Below are positions 1 to 10,779 of a DNA stretch of 64,000 nt, piece by piece. The notes beneath the pieces are model-generated. The model saw only the letters and a program-made list of their open reading frames with translations. It was not told where the DNA came from and made no database searches. Source of the DNA: Symsagittifera roscoffensis (Eukaryota > Xenacoelomorpha > Acoela > Convolutidae); NCBI RefSeq assembly GCF_963678635.1, contig NC_087068.1:40635649-40699648 (forward strand), given 5' to 3'. The translations under genes were made by a program, and so were the position numbers. Each line of letters begins with the position of its first letter. The first letter of the stretch is position 1.

Positions 1-3000
1 TAATTTGTTGCATGGTCGAAAAAATAAACGCGGCATAGCCAAAAATTAGGACGGGGCTGGACGATAACTTTCGCGGCATGTCTGAAACTAAATCGCGACC
101 TTGTCGAAAAATGAAACGCGGCGTGATCCGAAAAATAGGTCGCTGCAGGGTAAAAGAATAAGTCGCGGCATGGTTGAAAATTGAATCGTGGCTTGTTTGA
201 ACAATTAATCGTGGTGTGGGCGAAATATAAACCGCGGCATGGTCGAAAGTAAGTCGTGGCATGGTTAAAAAGAATTCAAGGCATATCGGAAAAAAACGAT
301 ACAGTTGAAAAATACGTCGTAGCAAGTTCGGAAAATTAGCGAACCAGTCGAAATATATGTCGCTGCATGATCGAAAAAAACAAAGTATGATCGAAAAATA
401 GGTCGCAGAAAATTTTTAAAAAATCACGCGATGGTCGAATGAAGGGAGCGAGGTCAAAAAATAAAACAGAGTGTGACCCAAAAATAGGTCGTGGCTTGGT
501 CAAAAAACAGGTCCGGGTATAATCAAATTACTGCCTGATCGAAAAATAGGTCAATGCATGATCAAAAAAAAATAAGTCATGGCATGGTCGAAAATAGTTT
601 GTGGCTTCATCAAAATCAAAATTCGGCATGGTCGAAAAACAAAAAATTGCCTGGTCAAAAAAATAGGTCGCGGCTTGGCAAAAAAATAAATCGCGAGGTC
701 AAAAAATAAAACAGAGTGTGACCCAAAAATAGGTCGTGGCTTGGTCAAAAAACAGGTCCGGGTATAATCAAATTACTGCCTGATCGAAAAATAGGTCAAT
801 GCATGATCAAAAAAAAATAATTCATGGCATGGTCGAAAATAGTTAGTGGCTTCATCAAAATCAAAATTCGGCATGGTCGAAAAACAAAAAATTGCCTGGT
901 CAAAAAAATAGGTCGCGGCTTGGCAAAAAAATAAATCGCGGTATGCTCGAAAAAAAAACGGCATGAGCGAAAATAAGTTTGCTGCAGAGACGAACAATAT
1001 GTCGCGCAAAGGTAAGATTTAAGTCGTGGCAAAGTTGAAAAATAATTTGTTGCATGGTCGGAAATCAAAACGCGGCTTAGCGGAAAATTAGGTCGCGGCC
1101 TGGACGAAACTAAGTCGCGGCATGTCAAAAAGTAAATCGCGACCTGTTCGAAAAATGAAACGCGGTGTGATCAGAAAAATAGGTCGCTGCAGGGTAAAAG
1201 AATAAGTCGCGGCATGGTTGAAAAATGAATCGTGGCTTGTTTGAACAATTAATCGTGGTGTGGGCGAAACATAAACCGCGGCATGGTCGAAAGTAAGTCG
1301 TGGCATGGTTAAAAAGAATTCAAAGCATATCGGAAAAAAACGATACAGTTGAAAAATACGTCGTAGCAAGTTCGGAAAATTAGCGAACCAGTCGAAATAT
1401 ATGTCGCTGCATGATCGAAGAAAACAAAGTATGATCGAAAAATAGGTCGCGGAAAACTTTTAAAAAATCACCCGATGGTCGAAAAAAGGGAGCGAGGTCA
1501 AAAAATAAAACAGAGTGTGACCCAAAAATAGGACGTGGCTTGGTCAAAAAACAGTTCTCGGTATAATCAAATTACTGCCTGATCGAAAAATAGGTCAATG
1601 CATGATCAAAAAAAAAGTCATGGCATGGTTGAAAAAAAGCGCGACATGGCAAAAAAAGCTAAACAAAGGCGGCACAATCAAAAAATATGTTGAGACTAGG
1701 TCGAAAAATTAAGTTGCAGCCTGATTCAAAACAAATATTAGTTTGATGCATATTCGAAAAACGAAAAACGGCATTGTGAAAAAATTGGTCGCGGCAAGTT
1801 GGAACTTAACTCTTGGCATGGTCGAAAAAATGATCGTGGCGTAGTCGAAACATAACACGTGGCATGGACGAAATTAAGTCGCGGCATGGTTAAAACAAAT
1901 TCATAACATGCTCGAAAAACAAGTTGAGTAAGTGAAAAATAGGTCGTGGCATGTTCGAAAAAAAAGAGATCCAGACGAAATATATATCGCAGCATGGTCA
2001 AAAAAATAAGTCATGACAAGGTTGAAAAAAAGCGCGACATGGTCAAAAAAACTAAATAAAGGCGGCATAATCGAACAATATCTTGAGGCTGGGTCGAAAA
2101 GTAAGTCGTGCTTTGCCAAAAATTTAGTCGCAGCATGATTGAAAACAAAAATGCGTCGTGATCAAAAAATATTTTGATGCATATTCGAAAAACCAAACAT
2201 GGCAATGTGAATAAGTTGGTCGCATGTTGGAACTTAACTCTTGGCATGGTCGAAAAATTGATCGTGGCGTAGTCGAAACATAACACGCGGCATGGACGCG
2301 CGGCATGGTTAAAACAAATTCATAACATGTTCGAAAAACAAGTTGAAGAAGTAAAACATAGGTCGTGGCATGTTCGAAAAAAAAAGAGATCCAGACGAAA
2401 TGAATGTCGCGGCATAGTAAAAAAAAAACACGCCGCATGGTCAAAAAAGTCGCGGCATGGTCAAAAATTGAGTCGCCGATGGGCCAAAAAATTGTGGTAT
2501 GGTCAAAGAATTTTTCGCTGCATGGTCAAAAAAAAACGCGGCATAGTCAAAAATTAGGTCACGGCCTGGTCTTAAAACAGATCGCGGCATGGCAAAAAAA
2601 AGAGCAAATTGCGGCATGCTCGAAAAAAAAAACGCGACATGAATGAAAATAGGGTTGCTGCAGGGTCAAAAAAATGTCGCGCCATGCCTAAAACTAAGTC
2701 GCGGCAAGGTCGAAAAACAATCCAAACGCGCACGGTCATAAAAAGTCGCGTCATGTTAAAAAAATTTATATTTCGCTGCAGGGCTAAAAAAGAAGTCGCG
2801 GAATGGTTAGAAAATACGTCATGGAATTTTTAAATATATGGCGGAATGGTTAAGAAAAATCACAGCATGGTCGAAAGTAGTTTGGTGCTTCGTCGAAAAA
2901 AAAGAGGCGAGGTCAAAAAAACAAGGTGTAATCCAAAAACAGATCGGAGCTCGTTCAAAAATTATGTCGCGACATAATCAAAAGTAGGTCGCGCTATGCT

Positions 3001-6000
3001 TGAAAAAAAACGCGGCCTGATTGAAAAATAGGTTGTAAAAGTGAAAAAAAAGTCGTGGCATGTTCGAGAAAAAAATAGCGACCCAGACGAAATATATGTC
3101 ACGGCATGGTCGAAAAAAAAACACACCACATGGTCAAAAAATAAAAATAAAACGCTGCGAGATTTTAAAAAATTACGGCATGGTCGAAAAAAAATTGTTG
3201 CTTAGTCAAAGAAAGGGGGCGAGGTCAAAAACTAAAACGCGATGTGATCCAGAAAGAGGTTGTGGCTTGGTCAAAAACAGGTCCCGGTATAATCATTACG
3301 CTGCCTGATCGAAAAATAGGCCATGGCATGGTTGAAAAAAGCTGCGATATGGTCAAAAAAACTAAACAAAGGTGGCAAAATCGAAAAATATGTTGAGGCT
3401 GGGTCGAAAGGTAAGTCGTGGCTTGCCAAAAAGTTAGTCGCAGCATGATTGAAAATAAAAACGCGTCGTGATCAAAAAATAGTTGTATGCATAGTCGAAA
3501 AACGAAACATGGCATTGTTATGTGTAATTGGTCGCGGCATGTTGGAACTTAAGTCTTGACATGGTCGAAAAATTGATCGTGGCGTAGTCGAAACAAAACA
3601 CGTGGCATGGACAAAATTAATTCGCGGCATAGTTAAAACAAATTCATAGCATGTTCGAAAAATAAGTTGTATAAGTAAAAAATAGGTCGTGGCATGTTCG
3701 AAAAAAAAGAGATTCAGACGAAATATATGTCGCGGCATGGTCGAAAAAAACACGCCGCATGGTCAAAAACATAAAACGCTGCGGGATCCAAAAATAGCTC
3801 GCAGCATGGTCAAAAAATAAGTCGCGGTATAGTAAAAAAAAAGCCGCGGCTTTTTCGGAAAAGAAAAGTTGGATGAATCGAAAAAAAGGTCGCTCATGAT
3901 TGAAAAATATTTCGCAGCATGGTCAAAATTAATTCGTTGCATGGTCAAAAAAAGCGGCCCAGTCGAAAAACATGTCGCGGCATGGTTAAAAATTATTCAT
4001 GGCTTGTTCGAAAAAAAAAACAGTGTTATAATTGAATAAAAATTCGTGGCATGTTCGAAAAATTAGCGGCCCAACCGAAATATATGTCGCGGCATGGTCG
4101 ACAAATAACTTGCCGCATGGTAAAAAAAGTCGCGGCATGGTCAAAAATAGAGTCGCCGATGGGTCAAAAAATTGCGGTATGGTCAAAGAATTTTTCGCTG
4201 CATGGTCGAAAAAAAACGCGGCATAGTCAAAAATTAGGTCGCGGCCTGGTCGTAAAACAGGTCGCGTCATGGCAAAAAAAGCAAATTGCGCCATGCTCGA
4301 AAACAAAACGCGACATGAACGAAAATAGGGTTGCTGCAGGGTCGAAAAATAAATCGCGCCCTGCCTAAAACTAAGTCGCGGCAAGGTCGAAAATTAATCC
4401 GAACGCGCACGGTCAAAAAAAAAGTCGCGTCATGGTTAAAAAAAATAGGTCGCTGCAGGTCAAAAGCGGAATGGTTAGAAAATACGTCATGGTCGAAAAT
4501 AGTTTGGTGTTTTGTCGAAACAAAAGAGGCGAGGTCAAAAAAACAAGGTGTAACCCAAAAAAAGATCGGGGCTCGTTCAAAAATTATGTCGCAATAATCA
4601 AAAGTAGGTCGCGCTGTGGTCGAAAAAAAAACGCGGCCTGATCGAAAAATAGGTTGTAAAAGTGAAAATAAAGTAGTGGCATGTTCAAAAAAAATAGCGA
4701 CCCAGACGAAATATATGTCACGGCTTGTTCGAAAAAAAAACAAATCACATGGTCAAAAAATAAAAATAAAACGCTGCTAGAAAAATCACGGCATGGTCGA
4801 AAAAAAATGCTGCTTTGTCGAAAAAAGGGGGCGAGGACAAAAATTAAAACGCGGTGTGATCCAAAAATAGGTCGTGGCTTGGTCAAAAAACAGGTCCCGG
4901 TATAATCAGGTCCAGGTTAACTCTTGGCATGGTCGAAAAATTGATCGTGGCGTAGTCGAAACATAACACGTGGCATGGACGAAATTAAGTCGCGGCATGG
5001 TTAAAACAAATTCATAGTATGTTCGAAAAATAGGTTGGATAAGTGAAAAAATAGGTCGTGGCATGTTCGAAAAATAAAGAGATCCAGACGAAATATATGT
5101 CGCGGCATGGTCGAAAAAACACGCCGCATGGTCAGAAAAGTCGCGGCATGGTCAAAAATTGAGTCGCCGATGCGCCAAAAAATTGTGGTATGGTCAAAAA
5201 GTTTTTCGCTGCATGGTCAAAAAAAAACGCGGCATAGTCAAAAATTAGGTCACGACCTGGTCGTAAAACAGGTCGCGGCATGGCAAAAAAAGCAAATTGC
5301 GGCATGCTCGGAAAAAAACGCGACATGAACGAGAATAGGGTTGCTGCAGGGTCAAAAAAAAGTCGCGCCATGCCTAAAACTAAGTCGCGGCAAGGTCGAA
5401 AAATAATCCAAACGCGTACGGTCATAAAAAGTGGCGTCATGTTAAAAAAATATACATTTCGCTGCAGGGCTAAAAAGAAGTCGCGGAATGGTTAGAAAAT
5501 ACGTCATGGAATTTTTAAATATATCGCGGAATGTTTAAGAAAAATCACAGCATGGTCGAAAGTAGTTTGATGCTTCGTCGAAAAAAAAGAGGCGAAGTCA
5601 AAAAAACATGGTGTAATCCAAAAACAGATCGGGGCTCGTTCAAAAATTATCTCGCAACATAATCAAAAGTAGGTCGCGCTGTGGTCGAAAAAAAACGCGG
5701 CCTGATCGAAAAATATGTTGTATAAGTGAAAATAAAGTCATGGCATGTTCGAAAAAAAAGCGACCCAGACGAAATATATGTCACGGCATGTTGGAAATAA
5801 AAACACATCACATGGTCAAAAAATAAAAATAAAACGCTGCGAGATTTTAAAAAATCACGGCATGGTCGAAAAAAATACTGCGTTGTCGAAAAAAGGAGGC
5901 GAAGGCAAAAATTAAAACGCGGTTTGATCCAAAAATAGGTCGTGGCTTGGTCAAAAAACAGGTCCCGGTATAATCAAAACGCTGCCTGATCGAAAAATAA

Positions 6001-7510
6001 GTCAATGCATGATCAAAAAAAATAAAAAAATTAAGTCGTGACATGGTTGAATAAAAGCGCGACATGGTCAAAAAAACTAAATAAAGGCGGCATAATCGAA
6101 CAATATCTTGAGGCTGGATCGATAAGTAAGTCGTGCTTTGCCAAAAATTTAGTCGCAGCATGATTGAAAACAAAAACGCGTTGTGATCAAAAAATTTTTT
6201 GATGCATATTCGAAAAACCAAACATGGCAATGTGAATAAAATGGTCGCGTCATGTTGGAACTTAACTCTTGGCATGGTCGAAAAATTGATCGTGGCGTAG
6301 TCGAAGCATAACACGTGGCATGGACGAAATTAAGTCGCGGCATGTTTAAAACAAATTCATAACATGCTCGAAAAACAAGTTGAATAAGTGAAAAATAGGT
6401 CGTGGCATGTTCGAAAAAAAAAGAGATCCAGACGAAATATATATCGCAGCATGGTCAAAAAAATAAGACATGACATGGTTGAAAAAAAGCGCCACATGGT
6501 CAAAAAAACTAAATAAAGGCGGCATATTTAAAACAAATTCATAGTATGTTCGAAAAATAAGTTGGATAAGTGAAAAATTAGGTCGTGGCATGTTCGAAAA
6601 ATAAAGAGATCCAGACGAAATATATGTCGCGGCATGGTCGAAAAAACATGCCGCATGGTCAGAAAAGTCGCGGCATGGTCAAAAATTGAGTCGCCGATGG
6701 GCCAAAAAATTGTGGTATGGTCAAAGAATTTTTCGCTGCATGGTCGAAAAAAAAAACGCGGCATAGTCAAAAACTAGGTCACGACCTGGTCGTAAAACAG
6801 GTCGCGGCATGGCAAAAAAAGCAAATTGCGGCATGCTCGAAAAAAAACGCGACATGAACGAAAATAGGGTTGCTGCAGGGTCAAAAAAAAGTCGCGCCAT
6901 GCCTAAAACTAAGTCGCGGCAAGGTCGAAAAATAATCCAAACGCGTACGGTCATAAAAAGTCGTGTCATGTTAAGAAAATATATTTTCGCTGCAGGGCTA
7001 AAAAGAAGTCGCGGAATGGTTAGAAAATACGTCATGGAATTTTTAAATATTTCGCGGAATGTTTAAGAAAACTCACAGCATGGTCGAAAGTAGTTTGGTG
7101 CTTCGTCGAAAAAAAAGAGGCGAAGTCAAAAAAACATGGTGTAATCCAAAAACAGATCGGGGCTCGTTCAAAAATTATGTCGCAACATAATCAAAAGTAG
7201 GTCGCGCTGTGGTCAAGAAAAAACGCGGCCTGATCGAAAAATATGTTGTATAAGTGAAAATAAAGTCATGGCATGTTCAAAAAAAAATCGACCCAGACGA
7301 AATATATGTCGCGGCATGGTCGGAAAAAAAACACACCACATGATCAGGAAGTACAACGCTGCGAGATCCAAAAGTAGCTCTCAGGAGGTTCAAAAAAACA
7401 GTCGCGGCATGGTCAAAAGTAAGTCGTGGCATTTTCGGAAAAAAAGATGGATGGATCGAAAAAAAAGTCGCAGCAGGATTGAAAAATATTTTGCAGCATG
7501 GTCATAAACT
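1..7510. repeat. Degenerate 22-24 bp satellite array with higher-order repeats
   Basis: About 7.5 kb made of several hundred monomers near GTCGCGGCATGGTCGAAAAAT. Each has a CG-rich core (TCGCGGCATGGTCG) followed by an A tract. Monomers vary mainly at their CpG positions (TCG to TCA or TTG; CGCGG to CGTGG or CACGG) and in A-tract length. Blocks of monomers recur as larger units: the run around GTCGCCGATGGGYCAAAAAATT comes back near 2473, 4152, 5163 and 6688. Many apparent ORFs here, with F-x-H-A-A-x-Y-F-like repeats on the minus strand, are only the monomer read in frame. The array ends at about 7510 in unrelated AT-rich DNA; its left end lies outside the window. Confidence 0.95.
451..940. repeat. 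245-bp higher-order duplication inside the satellite
   Basis: Positions 451-695 and 696-940 are near-identical tandem copies (offset 245 bp), each starting AGGTCAAAAAATAAAACAG. A third copy of the start occurs at about 1495. A longer period of about 1.04 kb is also visible: the run near 160-245 recurs near 1200-1290. This is a local higher-order repeat of a block of about ten monomers. Confidence 0.8.
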
Positions 7511-8476
7511 AATTTGATGCATTTTACTTGGTAGAGTTGTAAACACATTAGATATTTGCTTCAAAGCCCACTAGCATACCTTGTTTGGAAAGTTTTGGAT
7601 TTTTTATGATTTTTCTATTTAGTTTTTTTTTTCAGTAGAAAAAATTTCAACAAAGCCATTTCGCAATTAAAACATGAAAAAAATGATTTATTGTGTAAAC
7701 TGCTCAAAAAGTTGACGCTTCAGATGAGGTGAGGTAGGGCTAAGAACTTTTTGAGGGCAACAAGCATCGTTAACGCAAACTTTCTGCCATATTTTTGTGG
7801 CGAATTGCTCAAAAACTTAATGCAATTTTGAATCTTCTTTTTGTGCAACAACTAGCAGTTCTTTATTTATTCAAATCTCTAACAACTCCTAAAAACAACA
7901 TCAGACAAAAAAAAAGCATGATCTGCATTTTCTGAATGAAAGATTAAAACTTGTATTGGTTGAAATCTCGAATTTTTTTGATATAGAGCCCTTATGTAGT
8001 TTTGACCAACACCTCTTATTGAATTTTTGATTCTACTGACTCGGAATAATTTTCCGATTATTTCACAGAAACCTAATTTTGTTTTACTGGAAGCCTCAAA
8101 CTTCAATCATGACACGCAATTGAGATACGTTATCTGAAGCATATTGTAAAAACTGCCAGCTGCAGATTCTGAAAAAAGATCAAAGCTTTGGGTACTGTTC
8201 ACGCAGTTTTACAGAAAGGGCCATCAGTTTTACTGAAAGGCCCAGGCATTTAACAAGGACGGAAAACTCTAGATTTCTACTATGATTGTGTAGAATAAAA
8301 AGATAGCAAAACATAGGTAATGATGCAGTTAGAGAATTGTTTGGATGATTACCACGTCTTGAAAATTTATTTTTTCAACAAAAACAATGTCAATAGCAAA
8401 ACATTTATTATATAACAACCTAACGATCAATAAAAACATCTACAAAGAAACAGGATAAAGTGCACTGGAAAAAAAA
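7511..8476. other. AT-rich stretch with no recognised gene
   Basis: Just under 1 kb of AT-rich DNA between the satellite and the gap. The only ORF of note is a 75-codon minus-strand frame at 7879-8106 with no recognisable motif. A short local repeat of GAAAGG(G)CC lies near 8215-8245. I see no tRNA, promoter or transposon terminus that I could defend. Confidence 0.5.
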
Positions 8477-8676
8477 NNNNNNNNNNNNNNNNNNNNNNNN
8501 NNNNNNNNNNNNNNNNNNNNNNNNNNNNNNNNNNNNNNNNNNNNNNNNNNNNNNNNNNNNNNNNNNNNNNNNNNNNNNNNNNNNNNNNNNNNNNNNNNNN
8601 NNNNNNNNNNNNNNNNNNNNNNNNNNNNNNNNNNNNNNNNNNNNNNNNNNNNNNNNNNNNNNNNNNNNNNNNNNNN
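8477..8676. other. Assembly gap (200 N)
   Basis: Exactly 200 N bases, flanked by A tracts on both sides (six A before, eight A after). Round-number runs are usually gaps of unknown size. The gap falls upstream of the capsid-like ORF and probably hides the rest of that gene. ORFs drawn through the N run are meaningless. Confidence 0.98.
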
Positions 8677-8750
8677 AAAAAAAACGGAAAGAAGCGAAGA
8701 TTTACAAATGGTTTTTTCCACAAAATCTTCCGACTTATGTCAAATAATGG

Positions 8751-9098
8751 GTGTTGCATCAACGGCTTTTCTTCTGGGACAAACTTGAACCGTTCTACCG
8801 GTCAGATATCGGCAAAACTCATGTCTTCATTGTGTACTCTAACATTGTAGAGTACGGTTTTGTTGGCGACACTAAATCACAATTAATACGCTCTTTCGCA
8901 AACTCGAAGCGTATCAAAAACAATGCAATGACTTCACTCGAGACCATAGGATTGAAATTCTTCACGGTGCCACAAAACAAAAAAATTTTGAGGAATAACT
9001 TTCACAGCATTCAAATAGAAATTCGTGATATACAAGGAGGGCTAAATCCTTTTATAAGTGTTGGAACTTACTCTACGCTTTCGATAGTTTCAGACTAA
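8751..9098 (+). pseudogene. Polinton/Maverick minor-capsid-like protein, C-terminal fragment
   Basis: This 115-codon frame ends in the pattern seen at the C-terminus of Polinton minor capsid (PX/penton-like) proteins. It has VYSNIVEYGFVGDTKSQLIR (family pattern: V-Y-x-D/N-I-V/I-E-x-x-x-V-G-D...L-L-R), then a V-P block, then F-x-S-I-Q-I-E-I-R-D-x-x-G with a final N-P-F. In the family this protein forms part of an icosahedral capsid. Only the C-terminal part is present; the N-terminal side runs into the 200-N gap, and the in-phase sequence upstream of 8751 holds a stop. It lies tail to tail with the protease relic at 9150-9483, as in a compact virus-like gene cluster. Assignment rests on motif memory, not a search. 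Confidence 0.65.
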
Positions 9099-9149
9099 AC
9101 TCGAAAAGTAAAGTTTCTTTTTATTGAAGATTTAAACTTTTTACAAACT

Positions 9150-9483
9150 TCAATGATACTGTTTTTTTTTCAAACATGAACTCACTACGCGTATTAGTTC
9201 TAAATCACTCTTAACATACAAGTGGTTAGTATTATCAAAAAGTTTTAATGCAAAATAAATACAAAAAAGTCCACAAGTGTTTGGATTTTGTTGAACTACT
9301 TCAATGTTCACATTTTCTAAACGAGATCCATCTAGTTGAACTTGAACGTTTGAATACATCCAAATAGGTTTTGATTGGAGTGGCGATAAAAATACGTGTT
9401 GCTTTTCTTGAAATCATTACCCAATGTTCTCCTGGTGTAGTTTGAGAAGTATTCAAAACTTGAAAAGTGTTGTCCTGTTTCAT
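9150..9483 (-). pseudogene. Polinton adenain-like cysteine protease, frameshifted
   Basis: Two overlapping minus-strand frames hold the two halves of an adenain/ULP1-like (C5/C48) cysteine protease. The first (9301-9483) has T-P-G-E-H-W-V-M-I, with the expected catalytic His in HWV. The second (9150-9359) has VQQNPNTCGLFCIYFALKLF, with the oxyanion Gln and catalytic Cys in Q-x5-T-C-G. A frameshift separates them, so no intact enzyme is encoded. Polintons use this protease to mature capsid proteins. It sits directly downstream of the capsid relic at 9786-10712 on the same strand, which supports the identification. Confidence 0.75.
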
Positions 9484-9785
9484 TGAGAACTAAAAGTTGT
9501 TTGCTGAAAATGACCCAAAATACTCGAACTTAAGAATGGGAATTTTATCAATAATTTTTTTCAGAGCAAAATTATCCTTGCTTTAAAACTTTGCCGTTTG
9601 GATCAATTGAGATTAAAGACAATCGCTCCCTAATCACCAACACTTCAATAGGTTCTGCCGTCTCTTGAGAAAACTTAAGCTCGAGTCGTAGAGGTGCTCC
9701 AACAATTTCCGGAAAATACAAATTTTGATTACACTATTGAGTTGAAGTGAGGTCAAACATCAAATAATAATGGTTGTGGTAGTTT

Positions 9786-10712
9786 TCAAGTGTTAGGAAG
9801 ACCGTCCTGTTCAAAATGCAAACTTTGACTTGTTTTGAAGCACACTTGCTGGCTGTGAGTTGTGTCATAATCGACAATAGCAGTACCATTTCGAACAATA
9901 CGAATTGACATCAGATTGTAATTCAAAAATTGAAGTGGGTCATTGAAGAGGGTTTTCCATTGACCGCTGAAAATAGAATTGGAGCACATCGCAACTACAG
10001 GTCGACGTATGGGTTCCGAATTGAAATTATCTTCCTGAACAAATTTGTTCTGACCTGCTGGTATTACGAATGTGTTGCTTTCATTTTCATTATAATTTTA
10101 TCTGGCTTGCCATTTCACTAATCCTTCTTGAATTGAAGTGTGTACAGATTCGGTCATCGTGAAATATCTTACAAAAATTGAAGCCCATCTCATTTGATTC
10201 TGTTAGTTCTTTGTCCATTGTAATCGTTCAATATGGTTACTTTTTCCAGTTTCAAATGACCAAGGATCTGTCTCATATGAATAACCTTGTGTTGCAAGTT
10301 TAGTTTTAACACAGCCCTCAGTATGAGACAATTCCGTTTCAAAAAAAGCTCTTTGTGCGTACAAGTTGTTTGAAATGTGTACACGTTCATTGTTTAAAAT
10401 AACATTACATTAAAAAACAAATTAAATGTAAAGTGTTACCAGAGAAACCTACTTTTGAAGGATCAATTAGATTGCCTGTAGTGGCGTCAACTGTCAAATT
10501 TTTGCCGTAATTTTTAATTGTTGCCTGATTTTCAGTTTCAAACTTTGCAAATCAAAATAAAAATTACAATCATTGTTTAATTCAACAACTGTGGCGTCAT
10601 CGAAAGTAATGGGAAGTGTTTCCTGTTCATATGAGTTGTCAAATGTAACCGATTTTTCAGAGTGGTTGAAATTGTTGAGGCTTGAATGGTGTGCTGCTTT
10701 GGGAACTTGCAT
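9786..10712 (-). pseudogene. F54H12.2-like Polinton capsid protein relic, copy 1
   Basis: Minus-strand fragments in order resemble the F54H12.2-like structural protein of Polintons/Mavericks. An N-terminal piece (10494-10712) has ETLPIT...VELNN...FYFDLQSLKLKIR. A middle piece (10190-10390) follows. The C-terminal piece (9786-about 10180) has S-N-T-F-V-I-P-A-G, then P-I-R-R-P-V-V-A-M-C-S-N, then NDPLQFLNYNLMSIRIVRNG. Stops and frameshifts interrupt it. Compared with copy 2 (14268-15336) it lacks about 145 bp in the centre. Which capsid component (major or minor) this family forms is not decided here. Confidence 0.75.
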
Positions 10713-10779
10713 TTTTAGTATGGAAGATTTCTAAATATATCAGTTTTTGTTTTTGAGGTATCTATTTTGGCTTGGATAA

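Noticed and set aside
551-7507. Dozens of 60-160-codon frames in the satellite, on both strands
   Set aside because: They are the 22-24 bp monomer read through; repeated F-x-H-A-A-x-Y-F or H-G-x-K-K patterns simply mirror the DNA repeat and change with every indel.
1-7510. CRISPR-like regular direct repeats
   Set aside because: There are no unique spacers between repeats, the monomers are degenerate, and the context is eukaryotic.
8427-8762. Three frames through the N run
   Set aside because: Their central residues are unknown; only the flanks are real and they carry no motif.
9930-10121. Plus-strand 63-codon frame (and its copy at 14412-14603)
   Set aside because: Antisense shadow of the capsid relic on the minus strand.
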